This document shows, in pieces, positions 40,544 through 48,628 of a DNA stretch of 64,000 nt. A program made the translations under genes and the position numbers. The stretch spans positions 682,001 through 746,000 of the forward strand of contig NZ_SOBN01000003.1 of the NCBI RefSeq assembly GCF_004365705.1, given 5' to 3'. This stretch comes from Streptomyces sp. 846.5 (GTDB lineage: Bacteria > Actinomycetota > Actinomycetes > Streptomycetales > Streptomycetaceae). Each line of letters starts with the position of its first letter. The stretch's first letter is position 1. The notes under the pieces are model-generated. The model saw only the letters and a list, made by a program, of their open reading frames with translations, was not told the origin of the DNA and ran no database searches.

Positions 40544-41947
40544 ATGACCAGTGAGCGACTGACCAGTCCTCGCACCCGTAGAACGGCCGCCCTGCTCCTC
40601 GCGGCAACTGTCGGCCTCACCGCGGCCGCGTGTGGCAGCAGCACCAAGACTGCTTCCAACGGCGGTAGCGCCAGCGCGGGTTCGGGCGGCGGCAAGGTGA
40701 CCATCAGCATCGACTGCGAACCGCCGACCAGCCAGCCGGTTCCCCGTCAGCAGTGGGTCGACGACATCGCCGCGTTCGAGAAGCAGAACCCCAACGTCAC
40801 GGTGAAGAGCATCGACACCTTCCCGTGCGAGACCCCGGCGCTGTTCACCGCGGCCCTCGCCGGCCACACCGAGCCGAACGTCTTCTACACGTACTTCACC
40901 GACAAGCAGCAGGTGCTGGACTCCGGGCAGGCCGCGGACATCACCCAGTACGTCAACGCCACCACCGTCCCCACCCTGAACGACATCCTCCCGGGCGTGC
41001 TGGACGGCCAGAAGTCGGGCGGCAAGCTGTACGGCATCCCGCGGAGCAACTACTCCATGGGCATGATCATCAACCGCAACCTGTTCAAGCAGGCCAACCT
41101 CAACCCCGACAAGCCGCCGACCACCTGGGCCGAGGTCGCCACCGACGCCGCCGCGATCCAGAAGCTGGGCGGCGGCATCAGCGGCTACGGCGACTACAGC
41201 GCGGGCAACAACGGCGGCTGGCACTTCGTCGCCGAGATGGACGCCCTCGGCGCCCCGGTCGTCAGCAGCGACGGCAAGACCGCCGCCTTCAACGACGCCC
41301 AGGGCCTCTCCGTCCTGCAGAACCTGCACGACCTGCGGTTCAAGGACAACGCCATGGGCGCCACCCAGCTCTACAAGTGGGGCGACCTGCAGAAGCAGAT
41401 GGCCTCCGGCAAGCTCGGCATGTACGTCGCGGCGCCGGACGACATCACCTACATGGTGCAGCAGCTCAACGCCAAGTACTCCGACTACGGCATGGGCCCG
41501 ATCCCCGGCACCGACGGTCCCGCCAAGGGCACCCTGGCCGGCGGCGACGACTACATGTTCAACGTCAAGGACACCCCGGATCAGATCAAGGCCGGCGTCG
41601 CCCTGGTCAACTTCCTCAAGCTGACCATGGGTCAGGGCCAGTTCAACTACGCCCGCGCCAAGAGCACCAACCAGGCCGTCGGCCTGCCCGAGCCCGAGTT
41701 CTACCAGGGCGCCTCGCTGCAGGCCGACAACACGCTCAAGGCCGCCAACGCGACCATGCCGGTGGCCAACTACGCGCCGTTCATCCAGGCCGCGGTCCCC
41801 GGCGACCTGGAGCCCGGCAACGCCCAGGACATCTACAAGGTGCTGGACACCGCCATGGCGTCCACGCTGACCAACCCCAACGCCAACCTCCAGCAGCTGC
41901 TCAAGACCGCGGAGACCCAGGTCAACCAGGTCCTCGCCAACAAGTAG
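40544..41947 (+). CDS. Sugar ABC transporter substrate-binding lipoprotein (locus 1)
   Basis: The 467-residue precursor has a basic start (TSPRTRRTAA), a hydrophobic core and a lipobox ending TAAAC-GSS near residue 30, so it is a membrane-anchored lipoprotein. The mature part has the extracellular solute-binding type 1 fold of maltose/oligosaccharide binders: WVDDIAAFEKQNPNVTVKSI, KLYGIPRSNYSMGMIINRNLF, PPTTWAEV and GKLGMYVAAPDDI. It would capture alpha-glucosides or maltodextrins. ATG at 40544 follows AGAAGGG. It heads an operon of binding protein, two permeases and a GH13 enzyme. Confidence 0.9.
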   Translation: MTSERLTSPRTRRTAALLLAATVGLTAAACGSSTKTASNGGSASAGSGGGKVTISIDCEPPTSQPVPRQQWVDDIAAFEKQNPNVTVKSIDTFPCETPALFTAALAGHTEPNVFYTYFTDKQQVLDSGQAADITQYVNATTVPTLNDILPGVLDGQKSGGKLYGIPRSNYSMGMIINRNLFKQANLNPDKPPTTWAEVATDAAAIQKLGGGISGYGDYSAGNNGGWHFVAEMDALGAPVVSSDGKTAAFNDAQGLSVLQNLHDLRFKDNAMGATQLYKWGDLQKQMASGKLGMYVAAPDDITYMVQQLNAKYSDYGMGPIPGTDGPAKGTLAGGDDYMFNVKDTPDQIKAGVALVNFLKLTMGQGQFNYARAKSTNQAVGLPEPEFYQGASLQADNTLKAANATMPVANYAPFIQAAVPGDLEPGNAQDIYKVLDTAMASTLTNPNANLQQLLKTAETQVNQVLANK

Positions 41948-42040
41948 CAGCGGCAACCGATCCGAACGCCGGAGTGGGGCGGCCGCTGTCCGGGCCGCCC
42001 CGCCACCGTCGTCCCCGTCCAGGCATTGTCAGGAGCCCCG

Positions 42041-42991
42041 ATGGCGGCAATCGAGGTACTGGTGAGCACCACCGAACCGGGTCCCGATCCCCGGCGGACA
42101 CCGCGCAGGCAGGGCGACTTCGTCCGGGAGCTGCGGCGCAACATCAGCGCCTACGGCTTCCTGATCGGAGCGCTGCTCTGCTTCGGCCTCTTCTCCTGGT
42201 ACCCCATGGTCCGGGAGTTCATCATGAGCTTCCAGAAGCAGAAGCTCGGCCGCACCCGGTGGGTCGGCATGCACAACTTCAACCAGGTCTGGAACGACCC
42301 CAGCTTCGGCCAGGCCTGGAGGAACACCCTCTACTTCACCCTGCTCGCGCTGCTGCTCGGCTATGCGGTGCCGTTCTTCGTCGCCGTCGTGCTCAACGAG
42401 TTCCGGCACGCCCGCGCCTACCTGCGGGTCGTGGTCTACCTGCCGGTGATGCTGCCGCCGGTCGCCTCGCTGGTGCTGTTCCAGTACTTCTACAACCCCG
42501 AGTACGGCCTGTTCGACCACATCCTGCACGCGGTCGGTCTGCCCACGCTGCAGTGGCTGCAGTCGGCGAACACCTCGATGATCGCCGTGGTGATCGCCTC
42601 CACCTGGATGAACATGGGCGGCGCCACCCTGATCTACCTGGCCGCACTACAGGGCATCCCCGGCGAGCTCTACGAGGCCGCGGAGATCGACGGGGCCGGC
42701 ATCCTGCGCCGCGTATGGCATGTGACGATCCCTCAGACCCGGCTGATCCTCAGCATGCTGCTGATGCTGCAGATCGTGGCGACCATGCAGGTCTTCGTCG
42801 AGCCCTTCGTGCTCACCAACGGCGGGCAGGGGGTCGACAACTCCACCACCACCATCGTCTATCTCGTCTACCAGTACGCCTTCAACTTCAGCAACTACGG
42901 GGCCGCTTCGGCCCTGGGTTTGCTGCTGCTCCTGGTGCTGGTCGCGTTCGCCCTCGTCTACCGGTGGATCAGCCGCCGAGCGGAACAGTGA
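42041..42991 (+). CDS. Sugar ABC transporter permease, MalF type (locus 1)
   Basis: The 316-residue membrane protein has six membrane segments and the permease EAA loop PGELYEAAEIDGAGILRRVWHVTIPQTR (residues ~206-233) that docks to the ATPase. The ~35-residue N-terminal cytoplasmic stretch is Arg/Pro-rich. It pairs with the next permease to form the channel. ATG at 42041 follows AGGAG. It lies 94 bp after the binding protein gene. Confidence 0.92.
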   Translation: MAAIEVLVSTTEPGPDPRRTPRRQGDFVRELRRNISAYGFLIGALLCFGLFSWYPMVREFIMSFQKQKLGRTRWVGMHNFNQVWNDPSFGQAWRNTLYFTLLALLLGYAVPFFVAVVLNEFRHARAYLRVVVYLPVMLPPVASLVLFQYFYNPEYGLFDHILHAVGLPTLQWLQSANTSMIAVVIASTWMNMGGATLIYLAALQGIPGELYEAAEIDGAGILRRVWHVTIPQTRLILSMLLMLQIVATMQVFVEPFVLTNGGQGVDNSTTTIVYLVYQYAFNFSNYGAASALGLLLLLVLVAFALVYRWISRRAEQ

Positions 42992-42999
42992 GGTCAGCC

Positions 43000-43893
43000 A
43001 TGGCTGTCGCAGCCGAGACGTCCACCCGGACCCTGGTCTCCCGGGTCCAGCTGAACCGCCCGCGCGGACGGGTCGTCTACTGGACCGTGCTGGTGCTGAC
43101 CCTGCTGGTGTTCAGCCTGGTCTTCCTCGGACCGCTCTACATGATGGTCACCGGCGGCCTCAAGACCACCGCCGAGGCGATCCAGAGCCCGCCCACGCTG
43201 TTCCCCAAGAAGATCACCCCCAGCACCTACGGCACCGCCTGGACCCAGCTCAACCTGGCCCAGCTGCTGACGAACACGCTGATCTACGCCTTCGGGGCGC
43301 TGTTCTTCCAGCTGGTCTTCGACATCGGCGCGGCCTACGCCTTCTCCAAGCTGCGCCCGGTCCTCGGCAACGCCGTGCTCGGGGCGATGCTCGCTACCCT
43401 GATGATCCCGGCCATGGTGCTGATCGTGCCGCAGTACCTCACCGTCATCGACCTGCCGGTGCTGCACGTCAACCTGCTGAACACGCCCTGGGCGATCTGG
43501 CTGCCGTCGGTCGCCAACGCCTTCAACATCTTCCTACTGAAACGATTCTTCGACTCGATCCCCCAGGAACTGCTGGACGCGGCCTCGATCGACGGAGCCG
43601 GATCGATCCGGATCCTCTGGTCGCTGGTGCTCCCGATGTCCCGGCCCATCATCTCGGTGGTGTCCATCTTCGCCCTGGTCGCGGTCTGGAAGGACTTCCT
43701 CTGGCCGCTGCTGGCCGAGCCCTCCCCAACCAAGCAGACTCTGAACGCCGGCATCTACTCGCTCTCCCAGGGCGTGCCCGAGAACGTGCTCATCGCGGCA
43801 TCGGCCATCTCGGCGGTGCCGACGATCCTGTTCTTCCTCTTCTTCCAGCGCAACATCATGGCCGGCCTGACCGCGGGCAGCCTCAAGGGCTGA
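43000..43893 (+). CDS. Sugar ABC transporter permease, MalG type (locus 1)
   Basis: The 297-residue membrane protein has six segments and the EAA loop PQELLDAASIDGAGSIRILWSLVLPMSRP (residues ~187-215). The N-terminal loop GGLKTTAEAIQSPPTLFPKK and the C-terminus AGLTAGSLKG are typical of the MalG/CUT1 group. ATG at 43000 is preferred; a GTG at 42988 in frame overlaps the MalF-type stop. It is followed by the GH13 gene 104 bp downstream. Confidence 0.92.
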   Translation: MAVAAETSTRTLVSRVQLNRPRGRVVYWTVLVLTLLVFSLVFLGPLYMMVTGGLKTTAEAIQSPPTLFPKKITPSTYGTAWTQLNLAQLLTNTLIYAFGALFFQLVFDIGAAYAFSKLRPVLGNAVLGAMLATLMIPAMVLIVPQYLTVIDLPVLHVNLLNTPWAIWLPSVANAFNIFLLKRFFDSIPQELLDAASIDGAGSIRILWSLVLPMSRPIISVVSIFALVAVWKDFLWPLLAEPSPTKQTLNAGIYSLSQGVPENVLIAASAISAVPTILFFLFFQRNIMAGLTAGSLKG

Positions 43894-43997
43894 CTTCCCG
43901 ACAGACTGCCGCGGACACCCTCCCGCAGTGCCGCGCCCGCCCCGTGATTGGTCCTGCCCCGGACCAGCCCCGTCCCCGACAGATGGAGACCCCTACC

Positions 43998-45659
43998 GTG
44001 CACGAGCCCCAGTGGTGGCGCGACGCCGCGATCTACCAGGTGTACGTACGCAGTTTCGCCGACGCGGGCGGCGACGGAGTCGGCGACCTCGCCGGCGTAC
44101 GCTCCCGGCTTCCCTACCTCTCCGAACTCGGTGTCGACGCACTCTGGTTCACCCCCTGGTACAACTCGCCGTTCGCCGACGGCGGCTACGACGTCGCCGA
44201 CTACCGTGACATCGACCCGGCCTTCGGCACCCTGGCCGAGGCCGAGAAGCTCATCGCGGAGGCGCTCGACCTGGGCATCCGTACCATCGTCGACATCGTC
44301 CCCAACCATGTCTCGGACCAGCACACCTGGTTCCAGCAGGCGCTGGCCGCGCCGCCGGGGTCGCCCGAACGGGCCCGCTTCTGGTTCCGGCCCGGCCGCG
44401 GCGAGCACGGCGAACTGGCGCCCAACAACTGGCGCTCCCAGTTCGGCGGCTCCGCCTGGACCAGGGTCACCGAGCCGGACGGGACGCCGGGGGAGTGGTA
44501 CCTGCACCGCTTCGCCCCCGAGCAGCCCGACCTCAACTGGGACCACCCGGAGATCCGTCGCGAACACGAGGACGTGCTGCGGTTCTGGTTCGACCGCGGC
44601 GCGGCCGGCGTCCGCATCGACTCGGCCGCCGAACTGGTCAAGGACCCGGCCCTGCCGGACTACGACTACGACGCCCCGCACCCCCCGGACGAGCCGCACC
44701 CCTACATCGACCGGGAGGAACTGCACGACATCTACCGCTCCTGGCGGGCCATCGCCGACTCCTACCCGCAGCCGCGCGCCCTGATCGGCGAGGTCTGGCT
44801 GCCGGACCCGGAGCGCTTCGCCCGCTACCTGCGGCCCGACGAACTGCACACCGCCTTCAACTTCGGCTTCCTGGCCTGCCCCTGGGACGCGGTCGAACTC
44901 CGGGACACCATCACCACCACGCTGGCCGTGCACGCCCCGGTCGGCGCGCCGGCCACCTGGGTGCTGGCCAACCACGACATCACCCGCACCGCCACCCGCT
45001 ACGGCCGCGAGCACACCGGCTTCGACTTCGCCGACAAGGCCCACGGCATCCCGACCGACCTGGAACTGGGCACCCGCAGGGCCCGCGCCGCCGCGCTGCT
45101 CTCGCTGGCCCTGCCCGGGTCGGTCTACCTGTACCAGGGTGAGGAGTTGGCGCTGCCCGAGGTGGAGGACATCCCGGCGGACCGGATCGAGGACCCGATG
45201 TACCACCGCACCGGCGGGGTGGACCCGGGCCGGGACGGCTGCCGGGTGCCGATCCCCTGGTCCGGGGCGGCCCCGCCGTACGGCTTCAGCCCACCGACGG
45301 CGGGGGCGGAGCCGTGGCTGCCGCAACCTGCGGCCTGGGCCGAGCTGAGCGCCGAGGCCCAGGCCGGCGACCCGGCCTCGATGCTGACGCTCTACCGGGA
45401 GGCGCTGCGGATCCGACGCGAGGACGCTGCGCTGGGCGACGGCCCGATGGAGTGGCTGACGCAGGGGCCGGACGGCGCCGCCCTCGGCCCGCGGGTCCTC
45501 GCCTTCCGGCGCGGTGCCGGCTTCGCCTGCCTGGTCAATCTCTCTGACGCCACGGTGCCCCTGCCGGGGTCGGCGTCGGCGGCGCTCCTGCTGGCCAGCG
45601 GCCCCACCCCGGGCGGACAGTTGCCCCCCGATACGGCGGTGTGGCTGCGGACCACCTGA
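43998..45659 (+). CDS. GH13 alpha-glucosidase (oligo-1,6-glucosidase/maltodextrin glucosidase type), locus 1
   Basis: The 553-residue cytosolic enzyme hydrolyses short alpha-glucans. It has the GH13 (beta/alpha)8 barrel: WWRDAAIYQVYVRSFADAGGDGVGDL, region I VDIVPNHVSDQH, region II GVRIDSA with the nucleophile Asp, region III IGEVWLPD with the acid/base Glu, and region IV LANHDITR with the third Asp. A C-terminal beta domain follows. The region II sequence RIDSA replaces the more usual RIDVA. GTG at 43998 follows GGAGA; an ATG at 43983 overlapping that element is the alternative. It is paralogous to the enzyme at 52019, suggesting locus duplication or two acquired loci. Confidence 0.9.
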   Translation: MHEPQWWRDAAIYQVYVRSFADAGGDGVGDLAGVRSRLPYLSELGVDALWFTPWYNSPFADGGYDVADYRDIDPAFGTLAEAEKLIAEALDLGIRTIVDIVPNHVSDQHTWFQQALAAPPGSPERARFWFRPGRGEHGELAPNNWRSQFGGSAWTRVTEPDGTPGEWYLHRFAPEQPDLNWDHPEIRREHEDVLRFWFDRGAAGVRIDSAAELVKDPALPDYDYDAPHPPDEPHPYIDREELHDIYRSWRAIADSYPQPRALIGEVWLPDPERFARYLRPDELHTAFNFGFLACPWDAVELRDTITTTLAVHAPVGAPATWVLANHDITRTATRYGREHTGFDFADKAHGIPTDLELGTRRARAAALLSLALPGSVYLYQGEELALPEVEDIPADRIEDPMYHRTGGVDPGRDGCRVPIPWSGAAPPYGFSPPTAGAEPWLPQPAAWAELSAEAQAGDPASMLTLYREALRIRREDAALGDGPMEWLTQGPDGAALGPRVLAFRRGAGFACLVNLSDATVPLPGSASAALLLASGPTPGGQLPPDTAVWLRTT

Positions 45660-45679
45660 CAGGTCCTCAGCTGCGCCGC

Positions 45680-45723
45680 TGCGACGTCCCGTACGTGCCG
45701 AGGGTCGCGTACGGGGCGTCGCA
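45680..45723 (+). terminator. Terminator of the first ABC/GH13 operon
   Basis: TGCGACGTCCCGTACG (45680-45695) pairs with 45708-45723 in a 16-bp stem with one G-T wobble and a 12-nt loop, followed by ATTCTTTG. Confidence 0.7.
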
Positions 45724-45777
45724 ATTCTTTGCACAGCGTCTGCAATGTTCTTCGGTGCAGCGTGTGCCGGGCTGGCC

Positions 45778-45860
45778 GCGCAGTTCCCCGCGCCCCTGAG
45801 GGGGCTGCAACTCACCCACAGCGGTTCCGTTGCAGCCCCCAGGGGCGCGGGGAACTGCGC
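45778..45860. repeat. Long inverted repeat built from two GCGCAGTTCCCCGCGCCCCT copies
   Basis: The left arm (45778-45811) and right arm (45829-45860) are reverse complements over about 32 bp; the left arm has two extra bases. The 17-bp loop is unrelated. The 20-mer core also occurs singly at 16359-16378. It lies between the convergent GH13 and fahA genes and may act as a bidirectional terminator or as a mobile palindromic unit. Confidence 0.85.
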
Positions 45861-45892
45861 GACAAGCCAACTACGGTCCGCTCCGTTCCCAC

Positions 45893-47089
45893 CTACCCCA
45901 CCACGGTCCCGCTGACCTCCCCCCACCCGATGCGCCCGCCACCAACCCCCGGTGCACTCCCACGAATCGTCACCGTGTCGCCGTCCGCCAGGAACCCCCG
46001 CTCGCTGCCGTCCCCCAGCCGCAGCGGCCGCTCCCCGTTCCAGCTCAACTCAAGAAGCGAGCCGCGCTGTTCGGCCCCCCGGCCGGACACCGTGCCGGAG
46101 GCGAACAGGTCGCCGGTGCGCAGCGACGCGCCGTTGACGGTCATATGGGCGAGCATCTGCGCCGGGGACCAGTAGGTGTCGCGGTAGGGCGGACGGGAGA
46201 CCACCTCGCCGTTGAGCAGGATCTCCAACTGCAGGTCCAGGCCCCAGGGTTCCTTCTCGGCGAGATACGGCAGCGGCTCCGGACGCTGGTCCGGTCCGTG
46301 CACCCTGGCTGCCTCCAACGCGGCCAGCGGGACCACCCACGGCGAGACCGACGTCGCGAAGGACTTGCCCAGGAACGGTCCCAGCGGCTGGTACTCCCAG
46401 CGCTGGAGGTCGCGGGCGCTCCAGTCGTTGACCAGGACCACGCCGAAGACATGCTCGGCGAAGGCCCCGGTGGAGACGGGTTCGCCGAGCGTCGACGGCG
46501 CGCCGACGACAAAGCCGACCTCGGCCTCGATGTCCAGCCTGAGACTGGGACCGAAGTCACCGGCCCCCCGTTGCCCGCTCGGCCGCCGCACCGGGGTGCC
46601 GGAGGGCACAACCGTGCCGGCCCGGCCGTGGTAGCCGACCGGCAGGTGCTTCCAGTTGGGCAGCAGCGGCTCGGGCGCGCCGGGGCGGAAGATCCGGCCG
46701 AGGTTGGTGGCGTGCGCCTCGGAGGCGTAGAAGTCGACGTAGTCGGCGACCTCGACGGGCAGCCGCAGCGCCACCTCGTCGATCCGGTGCAGGCTCCGCT
46801 CGCAGAAGCGGCGCCGTTCGTCGGTCTCCAGCATCCGGCGGACCTCGGCGCGGACATAGGCCCATTCCCTGGGCCCGCGCCGCAGGAAGCGGTTCAGCGA
46901 GCCGGTTGCCAGGTCCGCGCCCAGCGGTGTGCCGGCCCACATCGCGGCCAGGTCCAGCACATGTTCGCCGATGGCGACCCCGACCCGGGGCTCGCCGACG
47001 GGCCTGCCGCCGCGCAGCGGCGTGAACACCCCGTACGGCAGGTTGTCGAGGGTGAATCCGGAACCCTCCGGGACGGGAACCCAGCTCAC
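45893..47089 (-). CDS. fahA: Fumarylacetoacetase
   Basis: The 398-residue enzyme hydrolyses fumarylacetoacetate to fumarate and acetoacetate, the last step of tyrosine/homogentisate degradation. Seen: the N-terminal domain FTLDNLPYGVFTPLRGGRPVGEPRVGVAIG, then the FAH fold with DFYASEAHATNLGRIFRP, LPVGYHGRAGTVVPSGTPVRRP, RLDIEAEVGFVVG containing Asp/Glu metal ligands, VNDWSARDLQRWEYQPLGPFLGKSF and TGDLFASGTVSG. GTG at 47089 overlaps the hmgA stop by 4 bp. The two genes form a hmgA-fahA operon. Confidence 0.94.
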   Translation of the reverse strand: MSWVPVPEGSGFTLDNLPYGVFTPLRGGRPVGEPRVGVAIGEHVLDLAAMWAGTPLGADLATGSLNRFLRRGPREWAYVRAEVRRMLETDERRRFCERSLHRIDEVALRLPVEVADYVDFYASEAHATNLGRIFRPGAPEPLLPNWKHLPVGYHGRAGTVVPSGTPVRRPSGQRGAGDFGPSLRLDIEAEVGFVVGAPSTLGEPVSTGAFAEHVFGVVLVNDWSARDLQRWEYQPLGPFLGKSFATSVSPWVVPLAALEAARVHGPDQRPEPLPYLAEKEPWGLDLQLEILLNGEVVSRPPYRDTYWSPAQMLAHMTVNGASLRTGDLFASGTVSGRGAEQRGSLLELSWNGERPLRLGDGSERGFLADGDTVTIRGSAPGVGGGRIGWGEVSGTVVG

Positions 47090-48300
47090 CCCTCACCGCC
47101 GGGCCCGCGGCCGCTCCAGCTCCAGGCGTAGCGGCCGTCGTCGCTCGCCCGCCCGCCCTCGGCGAGGTCCAGCGGACGGAAGGTGTCGACCATCACCGCG
47201 AGTTCGTCGAAGAACTCGGCGCCGATACTGCGCTCGTAGGCGCCGGGCTGCGGGCCGTGGGTGTGGCCGCCGGGGTGCAGCGAGACCGAGCCCTGGCCGA
47301 TGCCGGAGCCCCTGCGGGCCTCGTAGTTCCCGCCGCAGTAGAACATCACCTCGTCGCTGTCGACGTTGGAGTGGTAGTAGGGGACCGGGATCGACAGCGG
47401 GTGGTAGTCCACCTTGCGCGGCACGAAGTTGCAGATGACGAAGTTGTCGCCCTCGAAGACCTGGTGCGCGGGCGGGGGCTGGTGGACCCGTCCGGTGATC
47501 GGCTCGAAGTCGCCGATGTTGAAGGCGTAGGGGTAGAGGCAGCCGTCCCAGCCGACCACGTCGAAGGGGTGGGTGGGCACGGTCAGCACGGTGCCGCCGA
47601 TCGACCCGCCGACCCGGTGCTTGACGTAGACGTCCACATCAGCGCTGATGTCCTCGGCGAGCAGCGGTCCGACCGGGCCGCGCAGGTCGCGCTCGCAATA
47701 GGGTGCGTGCTCCAGCAGCTGTCCGTACTTGGACAGGTAGCGCCGGGCCGGGGTGATGTGGCTGTTGGCCTCGATGGCGTAGAGCCGCAGCGGGGCGTCC
47801 CCGGTGGGCAGCCAGCGGTGGGTGGTGGCCCTGGGCACGATGACGTAGTCGCCCTGGCCGACCTCGATGCTGCCGAAGACGCTCTCCAGCACCCCGGCGC
47901 CGGACTCCACGTACACGCACTCGTCGCCGGTGCCGTTGCGGTAGAGCGGGGAGGGCAGTCCGGCGGCGACATAGGCGATGCGGACGTCGGCGTTGCCGAG
48001 GACGGTGCGGCGGTCGCGGACCGGATCGGACTGGCGCCAGCTCTCGCCGGGGAAGAGCTCGTGCAGCCGGAAGTGGTAGGGCTTGAGCGGGTGGTTGGGT
48101 TCGGGCTTGTCCTCGGGGAGCTGCCAGACCCGGCTGTCCACCATCGCCGACGGCAGATGCCGGTGGTAGAGCAGCGACGAGTCGGAGAAGAAGCCCTCCT
48201 CGCCCATCAGCTCCTCGAAGTAGAGCCGGCCGCTCTCCCCGTCCCGGTGTTGGGTGTGCCTCTTCGGGGGAATCGTGCCCGCGCTGCGGTAGTACGCCAC
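47086..48300 (-). CDS. hmgA: Homogentisate 1,2-dioxygenase
   Basis: The 404-residue enzyme opens the homogentisate ring to maleylacetoacetate using Fe(II) and O2. It starts VAYYRSAGTIPPKRHTQHR, the characteristic start of the family. It contains the cupin segments with the iron ligands in the SLHPGGHTHGPQPGAYE block (two His) and the FCYGGNYEARRG-like MFYCGGNYEARRG segment, plus Glu in the ESG and HWLP regions. GTG at 48300 follows AGGAGG. It is the first gene of the hmgA-fahA operon, set between the two sugar loci. Maleylacetoacetate isomerase is not in this window. Confidence 0.94.
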   Translation of the reverse strand: MAYYRSAGTIPPKRHTQHRDGESGRLYFEELMGEEGFFSDSSLLYHRHLPSAMVDSRVWQLPEDKPEPNHPLKPYHFRLHELFPGESWRQSDPVRDRRTVLGNADVRIAYVAAGLPSPLYRNGTGDECVYVESGAGVLESVFGSIEVGQGDYVIVPRATTHRWLPTGDAPLRLYAIEANSHITPARRYLSKYGQLLEHAPYCERDLRGPVGPLLAEDISADVDVYVKHRVGGSIGGTVLTVPTHPFDVVGWDGCLYPYAFNIGDFEPITGRVHQPPPAHQVFEGDNFVICNFVPRKVDYHPLSIPVPYYHSNVDSDEVMFYCGGNYEARRGSGIGQGSVSLHPGGHTHGPQPGAYERSIGAEFFDELAVMVDTFRPLDLAEGGRASDDGRYAWSWSGRGPGGEG

Positions 48301-48331
48301 CTTCGCCTCCTGAGCGACCTGAGCGACTCTG

Positions 48332-48350
48332 ACCAGGACGCATACCTGGT
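48332..48350. promoter_or_regulatory. Inverted repeat upstream of hmgA
   Basis: ACCAGG (48332-48337) and CCTGGT (48345-48350) are perfect 6-bp arms around 7 bp, 32-50 bp before the hmgA start, a likely position for a repressor or activator site. Confidence 0.55.
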
Positions 48351-48484
48351 GAGGCATGCACTCACATCCCATGGCCCGGCCCGCCCGCTGTCAAGCAGTG
48401 GACTCCCGCGCCGGGCGGGGTCAATGAGCCGAGCGGCAACGACCTGGACACACGAATGTAACGATCACCCAGCCTTTCAGAAAG

Positions 48485-48493
48485 TTGCTGCAA
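48485..48493. promoter_or_regulatory. TTGC-T-GCAA palindrome before the second ABC operon
   Basis: TTGCTGCAA has the same TTGC core as the sites at 39293, 39314, 39334 and 40439, and lies in an A/T-richer promoter segment (TTTCAGAAAG). It is a candidate LacI operator shared by both sugar loci. Confidence 0.55.
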
Positions 48494-48628
48494 GGTCTTT
48501 CCATGCCGCTCACGCCCCTGTTACGTTCCTCCCCAAGCCCGACGGCAGCAACGGTGCGTCGGCTCGGGGAGGCTCCTTCGCAGGTGCCGACCCACCCACT
48601 CGGGCATCCACCCTCCAAGGAGTTCACA

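Larger units (their letters stand above)
48301..48628. other. 328-bp divergent promoter region between hmgA and the second ABC operon
   Basis: It holds the hmgA inverted repeat at 48332-48350, two tandem TGAGCGAC elements (48310-48326), and the TTGCTGCAA palindrome at 48485-48493 in front of the binding protein gene. AAGGAG before the ATG at 48629 is the ribosome-binding site. No further gene is supported. Confidence 0.6.

Noticed and set aside
45718..45765. TTTGC/TGCAA elements downstream of the first GH13 gene as LacI operators
   Set aside because: They lie after the operon terminator between convergent genes and no start codon follows on either strand, so an operator role is not supported.
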